From assembly GCF_900142415.1 (NCBI RefSeq), contig NZ_FRAU01000011.1, positions 36,809 to 88,346 on the forward strand: 51,538 bases of DNA, in the 5' to 3' direction. Shown here piece after piece: positions 35,491 to 44,792 of this stretch. How positions within the stretch are numbered: the stretch's first letter is position 1; the number at the start of each line of letters is the position of its first letter. Position numbers and translations under genes: made by a program. The DNA is from Rhodothermus profundi (lineage in GTDB: Bacteria > Bacteroidota > Rhodothermia > Rhodothermales > Rhodothermaceae). The notes below the pieces were generated by a model. It was given only the letters and a program-made list of their open reading frames with translations. It had not been told where the DNA came from and ran no database searches.

Positions 35491-37623
35491 TCAATATGCC
35501 AGCAAATCGCGCGCGGCCTGCAAGATGTCTTCATCCTGGGGCAGGACCGCGCTTTCCAGCGGGTCTGCAAACGGAATGGGCGTGAAAGCGCCGGCCACGC
35601 GCTGCACCGGAGCGTCCAGGTATTCAAAGGCCCGGGCTGCAATCTGAGCCGCAATTTCAGCGCCAAAGCCGGCAAATTCGTGGTCTTCGTAGACGACCAG
35701 GACCCGGTTGGTCTTCTGAACGGAGGCTAAAATGGTATCTATGTCCAGCGGAATGATGGTGCGAATATCAATGATTTCGATAGAAACCCCGTCTTCGCGG
35801 GCGAGGCGACGGGCTACGTTGACCGATTTGTGCACCATCATGCCATAGGTGACAATGGTCAGGTCGCGGCCTTCCTGAACGACGCGGGCTTTGCCAAACG
35901 GAAGCAGATAGTCCGCGTCTGGCTCTGGCGTGCGCGCAGCGGCGGCCCGGTAGAGCGCTTTGTGCTCCAGGAAAAGCACGGGATCGCGCATGCGAATGGC
36001 GGTTTTGAGCAGCCCCTTGGCATCGGCAGCGTTCGAGGGCAGGGCAATCTTATAGCCGGGCATATGGCCAAAGATGCCCTCGATATTCTGGGAATGGCAC
36101 AGGCCGCCGTGGATGTAACCGCCGCAGGGGACGCGGATAACGAGCGGGCATTCCCAGGCGTTGTTTGAACGATACCGGAAGGGGGCCACCTGGTTGCGCA
36201 GTTGCTGCATGGCCGGCCAGATGTAGTCGGCAAACTGAATTTCCACGACGGGCTTGAAGCCACAGGCTGCCAGGCCTACAGCCGTTCCAATGATAGACGC
36301 TTCGGCCAGAGGAGAGTTGAAGCAACGATCGAAGCCGAACCGTTCGGAAAGCCCGCGCGTGGCCGTAAACACGCCCCCTTTGGGATCAGCCACGTCTTCG
36401 CCATAGACGATCACGCGCTCGTCGCGCTCCATTTCTTCATGGAGCGCATGGTTGATGGCATCCACCATAACGACTGGCGGACCTGAAGGCGTGCTCTTTT
36501 CATATTCCAGGTCGAGCGTGCCTTCAAAGTATACGTAGCGCGTAGCGGTGTCGGGGTCTGGATCCGGCTGTTGTTCAGCCCAGCGCGCGGCCTCATCGAC
36601 CTGGTGGCGCACTTCCCTGCGGATTTCTTCGATCTGCTCTGGCTGAAGCAAGCCGGCCTGTTGCAGCGTCTGTTCCAGGCGCAGGATCGGGTCAAGCTGG
36701 CGGTCTTTTTCCAGCTCTTCCGGCAGGCGGTATTTGGCGTGGTTGTCCGAGGAAGAGTGCGGCAGCAGACGGACGACGTCGGCAACCAGCAAGACGGGCC
36801 CCTTGCCGGCGCGAATGTATTCGATGGCTGCCCGGGCCGCTGCATAGGCTTTGAAAAAGTCGGTGCCGTCCACGTGAATGCGAGCCAGTCCCTCGTAGCC
36901 GGCGCCCAGCTTGTAGGGGTTGCCGCCGGCGGTTTGCTGTTCGATCGGGACAGAAATGGCGTAGCGGTTATTCTGAATGAAGTACAGTACCGGGGCTTTG
37001 GCGCGGGCAGCCCAGTTTAGCGCTTCGTGGAAGGCGCCCTGCGATGTAGCACCTTCTCCGGCCGAGCAGTAGACGTAGGCGTTTTCTCCGCGGCGCTGGA
37101 CGCCCATGGCCGTGCCGAGGGCCGGCAGAAACTGGGCACCTACTGAAGAAGAGGGGGTTACGATGTGTTTGGCGCGGTCGCTGTAATGCGAGGGCATCTG
37201 GCGGCCGCCGGAGTTGGGATCGTCGGCTTTGGCCAGATGGGCCAGCAGGGCATCTTCGGGGCGATTGCCCAGCATCAGGTACATGCACAGGTCCCGGTAG
37301 TACATCCAGAACCAGTCGAAGCCCGGTCTGGAAAGTAAGCCAATGGCAGCTTGCGCGGCTTCATGGCCAGAGCCCCCGATATGGAAGAAGCCTTTGCCCT
37401 GCTTGAGCAGGGTCAGCATTTTTTCGTCCAGCCGTCGCGCCAGCAGCATGGTGCGATAGACGCGAAGCAGCGTGTCGCGGTCAAAGTCGGCCGGACTTAC
37501 GGGCTGGATATCCAGGTCGCCTTCGTAAGCCAGAACAGGAAGCTCGGCGACCTGCTGGCCGTTGCCTCCAGAATTTGGAAGCGCTTTTTCAAGGGTATGA
37601 GTCGTTTTCTTTTTCCGCGGCAT
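35491..37623 (-). CDS. Fused alpha/beta 2-oxoacid dehydrogenase E1 (branched-chain type)
   Basis: This 710-residue protein fuses both E1 chains. The alpha half (about 50-360) has FHIGGSGHEAAQAAIG and the thiamine-diphosphate motif AGEGATSQGAFHEALNWA ending in NNRYAIS. The beta half (about 385-710) has VYGEDVADPKGGVF, SPLAEASIIGTAVGLA and QLRNQVAPFRYRS. It decarboxylates 2-oxo acids, most likely branched-chain or pyruvate-type, and passes the acyl group to an E2 lipoyl enzyme; E2 and E3 are not in this window. The start with MPRKKKTTHT is preferred; an alternative 18 codons upstream has weaker support. The fusion is known in Bacteroidota-side bacteria. Confidence 0.92.
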   Translation of the reverse strand: MPRKKKTTHTLEKALPNSGGNGQQVAELPVLAYEGDLDIQPVSPADFDRDTLLRVYRTMLLARRLDEKMLTLLKQGKGFFHIGGSGHEAAQAAIGLLSRPGFDWFWMYYRDLCMYLMLGNRPEDALLAHLAKADDPNSGGRQMPSHYSDRAKHIVTPSSSVGAQFLPALGTAMGVQRRGENAYVYCSAGEGATSQGAFHEALNWAARAKAPVLYFIQNNRYAISVPIEQQTAGGNPYKLGAGYEGLARIHVDGTDFFKAYAAARAAIEYIRAGKGPVLLVADVVRLLPHSSSDNHAKYRLPEELEKDRQLDPILRLEQTLQQAGLLQPEQIEEIRREVRHQVDEAARWAEQQPDPDPDTATRYVYFEGTLDLEYEKSTPSGPPVVMVDAINHALHEEMERDERVIVYGEDVADPKGGVFTATRGLSERFGFDRCFNSPLAEASIIGTAVGLAACGFKPVVEIQFADYIWPAMQQLRNQVAPFRYRSNNAWECPLVIRVPCGGYIHGGLCHSQNIEGIFGHMPGYKIALPSNAADAKGLLKTAIRMRDPVLFLEHKALYRAAAARTPEPDADYLLPFGKARVVQEGRDLTIVTYGMMVHKSVNVARRLAREDGVSIEIIDIRTIIPLDIDTILASVQKTNRVLVVYEDHEFAGFGAEIAAQIAARAFEYLDAPVQRVAGAFTPIPFADPLESAVLPQDEDILQAARDLLAY

Positions 37624-37770
37624 TGTTCTCACGGATTGATGTACCACTACAGGGCTGCAGGGGCAGCCAGCTCCCAAAGCAAACGTGTGGGATATTGTGC
37701 ACGTTCCACCTACACGCCGGACGAACCGAAGCTGGCTGCCTTAATTTACGAAGAAGCTGCGGCCGACGCT
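37624..37770 (-). promoter_or_regulatory. 5' region of the E1 gene with nested inverted repeats
   Basis: This 147-base gap lies between the kinase stop and the E1 start. GGCAGCCAGCT (37662-37672) pairs exactly over 11 bases with AGCTGGCTGCC (37730-37740). Inside the 57-base spacer, AACGTG and CACGTT form a second pair. The outer arm ends 39 bases before the E1 ATG, so the fold would be part of its mRNA leader, or else an operator. No known RNA family was recognised. Confidence 0.45.
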
Positions 37771-39267
37771 TCAGGCGCTGACCGCTTCGTCTGCCGCTGC
37801 GTAGGGCAGCTCAAACCAGAAGCGACTGCCTCGGCCGACAGTGCTTTCGACGTGGATCGCTTCGCCGTGGGCCTGCAGGATCTGCTTGACGATACTCAAT
37901 CCCAGGCCTGTGCCGCCACTGCGGCGTGAGCGATCGGGATCGACGCGATAGAAACGTTCAAAGATACGATCCAGGTGCTCTTCGGGAATGCCCCGTCCTG
38001 TATCCACTACTTCTACATGCACTTTGTCGCGTCGCCGCCGGATCCGGCATCGTATGTAGCCTTCGTCGGTGTAGGAAATGGCGTTGTCGATCAGGTTGGT
38101 CAGGACCTGCCGGATGCGCTCGCGGTCGGCCCGCACAAAGACCGGATCGTTTTCGGCCTGAATGATCAGGCCTTTTTCTTCGGCTTTAGGCCGCAGCATA
38201 TCGACTACTTCCTCAACGACCTCCTGCAGGTTGAACACCGAGGGGTGGATCAGATCGGCCCGGTACTCCAGACGAGCGATTTCTATCAGATCGTTGAACA
38301 GGTTGTTGAGTCGGTTCAGATTCTGCAGCGCTTTTTCTACGTATCGCTTGCGCGTCTCTGGATCCATGGTGGGCGAAGCCAGGGCTTCCAGATAGCCCCC
38401 AATGGAAAAGATGGGATTGCGCACTTCGTGGGAGACGTTGCCGATAAATTCCGTTTGCAGACGCGTTAGACGTTGCAGCTCGGCAATTTTTTCGCGGAAG
38501 CTGTCTGACATTTCATTGAGGTGGTGCGCCAGATCCTGAAACTCGGCAGCTCGCGTGTGCACCTGAATTTTTTCGTCGAAATGCCCTTCAATAATATTGC
38601 GTGCGCTGTTGCGGATGGCGCGCAGGGGGGCGGTGACTTTTTCGGTGGCGATCCAGCTTCCCAGGAGGGCCAGCAGGAGCGCGGCCAGCATGCCCAGCAC
38701 CAGCGTCAGTTCCATCTGCCGCGCCAGTTGGTACCAGAGCGGAGCAGGTTGGCCGACCTGCACGGTCCACCCGGAAGCGGGGTCGTACAGGGTAAGATAG
38801 AAGATCTGTCCCTCCGCGGTGAGGCGGCTGAAAAAGCGAGCGGAGGCTTCTGCACTGACCAGCGTATCCAGCCGTGGGAGCGAGGCAGAGGGAACCGGCT
38901 GGCCGGCCTGGCCGCTCCAGATGATTGAGTCGCCGCGGGCCAGCGTCAGGTGCAGTCCGGTAACGCGGCTGAGCAGAGCCAGCGTGGACGGCAGCTCATG
39001 GGACGGCGTCTCTGGAACCACCTGATAGAGCAGCCGCTCTGCCTGGGTGCGCAGCGTTTGTTCCATGGTGTTGTGAAGCCGGCCGTGCAGCACCAGGCCG
39101 GTATAAAGCCCTACGCCCAGCACGGCCAGCCCCACAAACAACGCAAACGTCAGGAACATCCAGGTGCGCACCGAGGCGCGGGGGGGGAAAATCCAGCGCC
39201 AGACCCGATACAACAGGCGACGCACTCCTCGCGGTCGCCGATGACGCTTAACCCTCGCTGGGCTCAT
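37771..39267 (-). CDS. Sensor histidine kinase with periplasmic sensor domain
   Basis: This 498-residue protein has two membrane segments (about residues 35-60 and 185-210) around a periplasmic sensor region, then HAMP, then HisKA with IGNVSHEVRNP (phosphorylated His280). HATPase_c follows with the N box LTNLIDNAISYTDEG, G1 DTGRGIPEEHL and G2 GGTGLGLSIVKQIL. The ATG at 39267 follows a GAAGAGG site; a TTG 12 bases earlier is less likely. It overlaps the response-regulator stop by 20 bases, so the pair is co-translated. It will phosphorylate that regulator in response to an envelope signal; the signal is unknown. Confidence 0.93.
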   Translation of the reverse strand: MSPARVKRHRRPRGVRRLLYRVWRWIFPPRASVRTWMFLTFALFVGLAVLGVGLYTGLVLHGRLHNTMEQTLRTQAERLLYQVVPETPSHELPSTLALLSRVTGLHLTLARGDSIIWSGQAGQPVPSASLPRLDTLVSAEASARFFSRLTAEGQIFYLTLYDPASGWTVQVGQPAPLWYQLARQMELTLVLGMLAALLLALLGSWIATEKVTAPLRAIRNSARNIIEGHFDEKIQVHTRAAEFQDLAHHLNEMSDSFREKIAELQRLTRLQTEFIGNVSHEVRNPIFSIGGYLEALASPTMDPETRKRYVEKALQNLNRLNNLFNDLIEIARLEYRADLIHPSVFNLQEVVEEVVDMLRPKAEEKGLIIQAENDPVFVRADRERIRQVLTNLIDNAISYTDEGYIRCRIRRRRDKVHVEVVDTGRGIPEEHLDRIFERFYRVDPDRSRRSGGTGLGLSIVKQILQAHGEAIHVESTVGRGSRFWFELPYAAADEAVSA

Positions 39268-39967
39268 CCTCTTCCACAAAGCGATAGCCTACGCCGCGCA
39301 CCGTCTGGATATGTTTGGCAAAGTCGCCGAGCTTTTCCCGCAGGTTCTTGATATGCGCATCAACGGTGCGCTCCGTGACCATCATGGCATCCTTCCAGAT
39401 GCGTTCAAGCAACTCCTGACGCGTAAAAGCCTTGCGGGGATGCCGGACCAGGTAGCGGAGCAGCTCGAATTCAGTCAGCGTCAGCCCCAGATCGCGGCCG
39501 CGCAGCGAGGCCCGGTACTCGTCTTCGTAAATGGTCAGGTCTTTAACCTTCAACGTGCGGCTTTCTTCCACACCCGCGCGACGCAACACCGCCTTGATCC
39601 GAGCCAGCAGCACCTGCGGCGAAACGGGCTTGGTCAGGTAGTCATCGCCACCCATCATGAGCCCTTTAACCTGATCCTCTTCCTCGCTCTTCGCGGTAAG
39701 GAAGATGATCGGGATGTGCTCGGTCTCTACCCGGGAGCGCAGGCGCTTGCAGACTTCATAGCCATCCAGGCCCGGCAGCATGATGTCGAGCACAATCAGG
39801 TCGATTTCGGGCGTAGCCTTTTCCAGCGCCTCTTCTCCATCGTACGCCTTATGCACCTGGTAGCCTTCCTGAGCCAGGAAGTGGCTGATGACCTCGACAA
39901 CGTCTTCCTCGTCGTCCACTACCAGGATGTTGATTTCCGCAGGTTCGGCTGTCCGTGGCATGGTCAT
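39248..39967 (-). CDS. OmpR/PhoB-type response regulator
   Basis: This 239-residue protein has an N-terminal receiver domain with the acidic pair in LVVDDEED, phosphorylated Asp61 in LIVLDIMLPG, Thr91 and Lys113 (YLTKPVSP). A C-terminal winged-helix DNA-binding domain follows, with LTLTEFELLRYLVRHPRKAFTR and VDAHIKNLREKLG ... GVGYRF. It is the partner of the kinase gene that follows with a 20-base overlap. Targets are unknown; candidates are envelope genes nearby. The reverse-strand leader before it is AT-rich and could hold its promoter. Confidence 0.95.
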   Translation of the reverse strand: MTMPRTAEPAEINILVVDDEEDVVEVISHFLAQEGYQVHKAYDGEEALEKATPEIDLIVLDIMLPGLDGYEVCKRLRSRVETEHIPIIFLTAKSEEEDQVKGLMMGGDDYLTKPVSPQVLLARIKAVLRRAGVEESRTLKVKDLTIYEDEYRASLRGRDLGLTLTEFELLRYLVRHPRKAFTRQELLERIWKDAMMVTERTVDAHIKNLREKLGDFAKHIQTVRGVGYRFVEEDEPSEG

Positions 39968-39987
39968 TCTCTAAGTTGGTGGGAAAT

Positions 39988-40008
39988 AAAAAAACCGTCG
40001 CTTCAACG
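39988..40008 (-). terminator. Possible weak terminator after alanine racemase
   Basis: On the reverse strand, CGTTG and CGACG form a 5-bp stem with a 3-base loop and one G-U pair, followed by CG-poor GG then seven T. It lies 25 bases after the racemase stop and before the response-regulator start. The stem is short, so termination may be partial. Confidence 0.4.
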
Positions 40009-40032
40009 CCAGATAATAAATATAAGTTTTCT

Positions 40033-41184
40033 TCAGAGGTTCTCAGCAGAAGAAAAGGACGCGGCCCGGGAATGAGCTAGATAGTGTCGGGGGACCCGTT
40101 GCGCGGCCATGCAGCTTAGCTCGTACGGAACGGTCTCAGCCCACCGGGCAACTTCCATGATGGAAGGACCGCCGTCGCCGAAAAAAACGACCGGAGTCCC
40201 TTCTTGCACATCGGGAGCGCTTTCAGGATCGCCCAGGTCGATCATGGTCATATCCATGCAGACGGTTCCGACAATAGGAAAACGCCGCCCCTGCAGGCCC
40301 ACCTGACCCCGATTGGAAAGGCGACGCGGAATGCCATCGCCATAGCCGGCGCCGACCACGGCAATGCGCCGCCAACCCGGCGCTGTCCAGGTGCGGCCGT
40401 AGGAAATGGTGGTGCCAGGAGGAACCGTGCGAATCTGAACAATATGGGCGACAAAGCGCATAACAGGCTGCAATCCAGCCTGACGGGCCTGCTCCGCACG
40501 GGAAAGATAGCCGTAAAGCGCTGCACCGATGCGAGCGCGTTGGCGGTGGCTGTTCCAGTAGGAGCGGGGCAGGGTAAACAACGCGCTGCTACTGGCTACG
40601 TGGAAGGTTTCAAAAGCATCGCCTACCTGCCGACAGAGCTGGTCGAAGCGCTCCAACTGCTCCTGCAGGAAAGGATCATCAGGGCGGTCGGCTGTGGCCA
40701 GATGGGTGCAAAGACCGGCCAACGTGACGCCCGGCGTTTGTGCCAGGCGACGGATGATCGCAGGCGCTTCCTCCGGCCAGAGCCCCAGCCGTCCCATACC
40801 GGTATCTACCTTGACATGAACCCGGAGGGGACCGTACCGCTTCACCGCTGCACAGACTGCCTCGGCCAGCGCCGGCGATGAAACCGTAACCTCAATGTGA
40901 TGCTGCACGCAATGGGGCAATGCATCCGGCAAAACCGCTCCCAGCAGTACAATCGTTCCCGCAATACCTGCCTGCCGCAGCGCCACTGCCTCGTGCAGCC
41001 GAACCACGGCAAAATGGCGAACACCCGCTTCCTGTAAGGCACGGGCCACGGGTAACAACCCGTGGCCGTACGCGTCGTCTTTGACCACCGCTATGGGGAC
41101 AGCAGGCCCCAGCCGCTGCCGTATCTGTCTCAGATTATGATGAAGCTTGTCCAGGTGAATTTCAACAAACGCAGGGTGCCACAC
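40033..41184 (-). CDS. alr: Alanine racemase
   Basis: This 383-residue fold-type III PLP enzyme interconverts L- and D-alanine for peptidoglycan. VEIHLDKLHHNLRQI starts the TIM barrel. Lys35 in AVVKDDAYGHG binds PLP, with Asp-Asp where most family members have Ala-Asn. Tyr262 in TISYGRTW is the second catalytic base. RARIGAALYGY and VCMDMTMIDL are the conserved PLP-phosphate and dimer regions. D-Ala-D-Ala ligase, which uses the product, is encoded 5 kb away on the other strand. It is followed by the two-component genes on the same strand. Confidence 0.95.
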   Translation of the reverse strand: MWHPAFVEIHLDKLHHNLRQIRQRLGPAVPIAVVKDDAYGHGLLPVARALQEAGVRHFAVVRLHEAVALRQAGIAGTIVLLGAVLPDALPHCVQHHIEVTVSSPALAEAVCAAVKRYGPLRVHVKVDTGMGRLGLWPEEAPAIIRRLAQTPGVTLAGLCTHLATADRPDDPFLQEQLERFDQLCRQVGDAFETFHVASSSALFTLPRSYWNSHRQRARIGAALYGYLSRAEQARQAGLQPVMRFVAHIVQIRTVPPGTTISYGRTWTAPGWRRIAVVGAGYGDGIPRRLSNRGQVGLQGRRFPIVGTVCMDMTMIDLGDPESAPDVQEGTPVVFFGDGGPSIMEVARWAETVPYELSCMAAQRVPRHYLAHSRAASFSSAENL

Positions 41185-41248
41185 GGTAAGCCTACGTTTA
41201 CGAGGTAAAAGGCCGCGCCGCTGACGCCTTCCCCCTGAAAAAAGATCC

Positions 41249-42307
41249 TTAAAAAATTAACTGCCATTGAACGACCAGTAGATGTTGCCCGAGGCCCCGT
41301 TCGGTTGCGTACGCAACCGTGAGCCGCTGCCGCTCGTAGGGCGCTCCCTGCAGCGCACTTGGACTGATGCTGAAACCTGTCGTCAGGATCGTGCGGTCGG
41401 CTTCCGCACCGCTTTCTTCCAGCCACTCCAGCCGCGCAAAAGCTTCCGCGCCGCGGTGCAGCCGCACGGCGCTCAGCCCGGCAATACCCGTCAGGTGATC
41501 GCTCGACCGAAGCACAGGCTGCCCTGGTTCATACCGCACGACCACCCCGTCAAGCTTTAGCCGAAACCATCGGCTTCCAGGCTTTGCGCCCCAGTACCAG
41601 TGGAATCCGTAGGACAGGTAGCGCCGATGGTCGGTGTTCGGATTGCCGGCGCTGTTGTAGCTAACAAAGCCACCGGCTTCGATGTCTGCCTGCTCCGACA
41701 GGTAGAACTGACCGCCCAGGCTAACCGCTATGCCGGTGCGCTGCTGGCCCTCGGTAACGTCGGTATTGCTGGGGCTGGCGCGGTAGTTGCCGCGCAGGCG
41801 ATCCCAGCTTCCATCGCCGTTGTGCAGGAAAAGGATAAAGCGGCCTCGAGGATGATGATAAGCAGCCTCCACGCCAAAGTCGCGTCCGTCGCGGCCAATG
41901 GTGCGGGCACCCCAGCGCTCGGCGATAGCCGGGCGCTCTACAGCATCGACGTACCGGTGCGAGGTCAGCCCGAGAGCACGTGGTTGAATGGAAGGCATGC
42001 GGCCTATGCGAAACGACCAGCGGGCGTGAGGCGTGTAGATGGCATAAGCGTCCAGAAAACGTGCAGAGGGGGCCGTGCCGTCTAATTGAACGCGAAAGGT
42101 CCATCGCTCGGACAGGCGCACCCTGACGCGCAGTCGGGCCCGCCGAACGCCAAAACCTATCCGCGTGCGCTGAAGCGTTTCGTGCTGACCGTAGCTGAAG
42201 CGCGTCTGCAACGTTCCACTCAGGGTAACGGCCGGCAAACTGGACGGTTGCGCCTGCGCCGTCATAGCAGCAAGGCCCAGCAGTAAAAGTCGAAACCGCA
42301 CGGTCAT
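41249..42307 (-). CDS. Porin-like outer-membrane beta-barrel protein
   Basis: This 352-residue precursor has a signal peptide ending near TAQA. Alternating Arg/Gly-rich strands are typical of phosphate-selective porin O/P-like barrels: GTLQTRFSYG, RRARLRVRVRLSERWTFRVQLDGT, FLDAYAIYTPH and FRIGRMPSIQPRALG. The last residues, VVQWQLIF, end in a hydrophobic strand with terminal Phe, as outer-membrane barrels do. It probably forms a channel for anions or small solutes; specificity is unknown. It is divergent from the dipeptidyl-peptidase gene across a 111-base gap. Confidence 0.72.
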   Translation of the reverse strand: MTVRFRLLLLGLAAMTAQAQPSSLPAVTLSGTLQTRFSYGQHETLQRTRIGFGVRRARLRVRVRLSERWTFRVQLDGTAPSARFLDAYAIYTPHARWSFRIGRMPSIQPRALGLTSHRYVDAVERPAIAERWGARTIGRDGRDFGVEAAYHHPRGRFILFLHNGDGSWDRLRGNYRASPSNTDVTEGQQRTGIAVSLGGQFYLSEQADIEAGGFVSYNSAGNPNTDHRRYLSYGFHWYWGAKPGSRWFRLKLDGVVVRYEPGQPVLRSSDHLTGIAGLSAVRLHRGAEAFARLEWLEESGAEADRTILTTGFSISPSALQGAPYERQRLTVAYATERGLGQHLLVVQWQLIF

Positions 42308-42418
42308 ATCTTCGCTGGTTCAAGGTAAGCAGCACGCGCCAAAAGTACGTGCATGCTCCCTTCTTTTCCAGCGCTGTCCTATCTTAAGAACGGATTCGCG
42401 TAACGGATACGTAGAGCA
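42308..42418. promoter_or_regulatory. Divergent promoter region of porin and dipeptidyl peptidase
   Basis: This 111-base gap separates two divergent starts. TATCTT at 42380-42385 could be a -10 element for the forward gene, but no clear -35 is seen. GCACG and CGTGC flank an 11-base spacer near 42331-42351 and could be an operator. Nothing stronger was recognised. Confidence 0.35.
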
Positions 42419-44734
42419 ATGATGCGTCTGCAGAAAACGTTCGGCATTTTCCTGGGACTTTTTTTGCTGGCGCCGGCTGCTACGGCACAGCAGGATGTTC
42501 AGGAGCGCCCGCGGCTTACGCTGGAAGACATTCACGCGTCCCGTAAGTTTATTGGCGAATTTTTCCAGGGAGGACGCTGGGCGGCTGAGGGGCCGGTCGT
42601 TCTGTACATCGAGCCCGACCCGCAGACCGGTGCTACGCACTTGATCCGATATAACCTGGAAACAGGTCAGCGCGAACGACTCATCGACGGTAACCGGCTG
42701 TACGCCCCGGATGTCGAGCGCCTGATCCGCATTGAAGCCTATCAGTATAGCCAGGACGGCCAGCGGGTGCTGCTCTATACCGACTCGGAACGGGTCTGGC
42801 GCTACAATACTAAAGGGTTCTACTACGTCTATGATCTGCAAGCCGATTCGCTCTGGCCGGTTAGCGACCGGCGCAAAGGCTTTCAGATGTTTGCCAAGTT
42901 TAGCCCGGACGGCCGCCAGGTAGCCTTTGTGCGCGACCGCAACCTGTACCTTGTCGATCTTGAAACAGGCCAGGAAGTCCCGCTGACGACCGACGGCGCA
43001 CCAGGGAGCATTATCAATGGTACGTTCGACTGGGTTTACGAAGAAGAATTCGGATTACGGGACGGTTGGGCCTGGAGTCCAGATGGCCGCTACATTGCCT
43101 TCTTCAAGTTGGACGAGTCAAAGGTCCCGGCCTTTACCATGATGGACCTTCGGGCACCCTACCCGAAGGCCATTACGTTCCGTTATCCCAAAGCCGGTGA
43201 ACCTAACAGTGAAATTCAGATTGGGGTTATTGATCTGCAGACGGGTCAGGTGCGCTTCTTCGATACGGACACCTGGTATGAAGGCGGCGACCGATACGAG
43301 TACCTGGCGCGCATGGGATGGACCCCCACCATTGAGGGCCGCCATTACGTCTGGATGTTTCGCATGAATCGCGATCAGAACCACCTGGAACTGCTCTACG
43401 GCGATCCGGCCACGATGTCCCTGCGCACCGTGCTCGAAGAGCAGGCTTCAGCCTGGCTCGAAGTGGAGACCGGCTTTACCGATCTGGAAGCCGGGCAGAT
43501 TACCTATCTGCAGGATAACCAGCATTTTGTGTGGATCAGCGAACGCGACGGTTATCGGCACCTGTACCTGTACCGCAACGATGGCACGCTGGTCCGTCAG
43601 CTCACGCAAGGCAGGTGGGACGTAACCGATTTTCACGGCGTGGATGAACAGGGTGGCTGGGTATACTTTACGGCGACAATCGATGGGCCCCGAGAGCGCC
43701 ATCTCTATCGCATCCCCCTCCATCCGGAAGCATCCAATGGCCAGGCGTCTGCGCCGCAGCGCATTACGCAGGCACCCGGAACGCACGACGTTAGCCTTTC
43801 AAGCGACTTTCGGTATTACATCGACACGCACACGCGTTTCCTGCAGCCACCTGTGGTAACGTTGCACCGCATTACCGGTGAGCAAATCGCTGTGCTGGAA
43901 GGCAACGAGGCGCTGCGGGAGCGACTGGCCGCCTATGGGCTACGTCCACCAGAGTTTTTCACAGTGCCCGGTGCCGACGGTACCCCGCTGCAGGCTTACC
44001 TCATCAAACCATCCGATTTCGATTCCACCCGGCAATACCCGTTGCTGCTATACGTTTATGGAGGACCCGGCTCGCAGACTGTTGTGGATCGATGGGGCGG
44101 TGCGCGCATGCTCTGGCACTACTACCTGGCCGAGGAGCTGGGAATTCTGGTTGCCAGCGTAGACAACCGCGGAACTGGAGCCCGGGGCTACGCCTTCAAG
44201 ACTGCCACCTATCGTCGGCTGGGCCAGCTCGAAGCCCAGGATCAGATTGCTGCAGCTAAAGCGCTGGCGCAGCGCCCCTATGTTGATCCGGCCCGCATTG
44301 GCATCTGGGGATGGAGCTACGGCGGTTACATGACCCTGATGGCCATGCTCTATGGCGATGGACCGCAGGTCTTCCGCGTAGGGGTTTCGGTAGCTCCCGT
44401 TACTGACTGGCGACTCTATGATACCATTTACACCGAGCGTTATATGTCCACGCCGCAGCGTAACCCGGAAGGCTATCGGCTCGGCTCTCCCATTACCTAT
44501 GCGGATCGGCTCACCGACCGACAGCGACTGCTGATCATTCATGGTGATCTGGATGACAATGTCCATTTCCAGCATGCGGTGCAGATGATTGACGCGCTGC
44601 AGCGAGCCGGTAAACAGTTCGCGTTCATGATGTATCCAGGCCGCAATCATGGCATCTACGGAGGCAATACGCGCCTGCACCTGTTCACGTTGATAACCGA
44701 CTTTTTAAAGGAAAACCTGGTGAACCCACGCTGA
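42419..44734 (+). CDS. Dipeptidyl peptidase IV, S9B family
   Basis: This 771-residue precursor starts with a signal peptide ending near ATAQQ. Residues about 60-490 form the DPP IV propeller, with VYEEEFGLRDGWAWSPDG holding the Glu-Glu pair that binds the substrate N-terminus. The C-terminal alpha/beta hydrolase domain has Ser633 (GWSYGG), the Asp pair at 712-713 (HGDLDDN) and His744 (GRNHGIYG) as catalytic triad region. It removes X-Pro or X-Ala dipeptides from peptides in the periplasm. A clear terminator follows, so it probably is a single-gene unit. Confidence 0.95.
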   Translation: MMRLQKTFGIFLGLFLLAPAATAQQDVQERPRLTLEDIHASRKFIGEFFQGGRWAAEGPVVLYIEPDPQTGATHLIRYNLETGQRERLIDGNRLYAPDVERLIRIEAYQYSQDGQRVLLYTDSERVWRYNTKGFYYVYDLQADSLWPVSDRRKGFQMFAKFSPDGRQVAFVRDRNLYLVDLETGQEVPLTTDGAPGSIINGTFDWVYEEEFGLRDGWAWSPDGRYIAFFKLDESKVPAFTMMDLRAPYPKAITFRYPKAGEPNSEIQIGVIDLQTGQVRFFDTDTWYEGGDRYEYLARMGWTPTIEGRHYVWMFRMNRDQNHLELLYGDPATMSLRTVLEEQASAWLEVETGFTDLEAGQITYLQDNQHFVWISERDGYRHLYLYRNDGTLVRQLTQGRWDVTDFHGVDEQGGWVYFTATIDGPRERHLYRIPLHPEASNGQASAPQRITQAPGTHDVSLSSDFRYYIDTHTRFLQPPVVTLHRITGEQIAVLEGNEALRERLAAYGLRPPEFFTVPGADGTPLQAYLIKPSDFDSTRQYPLLLYVYGGPGSQTVVDRWGGARMLWHYYLAEELGILVASVDNRGTGARGYAFKTATYRRLGQLEAQDQIAAAKALAQRPYVDPARIGIWGWSYGGYMTLMAMLYGDGPQVFRVGVSVAPVTDWRLYDTIYTERYMSTPQRNPEGYRLGSPITYADRLTDRQRLLIIHGDLDDNVHFQHAVQMIDALQRAGKQFAFMMYPGRNHGIYGGNTRLHLFTLITDFLKENLVNPR

Positions 44735-44741
44735 ACGACCC

Positions 44742-44772
44742 GGCCCGTGCTATCTTTGGCACGGGCCTTTTC
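44742..44772 (+). terminator. Rho-independent terminator after dipeptidyl peptidase IV
   Basis: GGCCCGTGC (44742-44750) and GCACGGGCC (44759-44767) form a perfect 9-bp stem with an 8-base loop, followed by TTTTCT. It starts 7 bases after the stop codon. Confidence 0.9.
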
Positions 44773-44792
44773 TGTGGTACACAAGAAAGGGG

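Noticed and set aside
41185-41248. Terminator between the porin and alanine racemase genes
   Set aside because: T-rich runs are present on the reverse strand after the porin stop, but the GC-rich segment nearby does not form a clean stem next to them.
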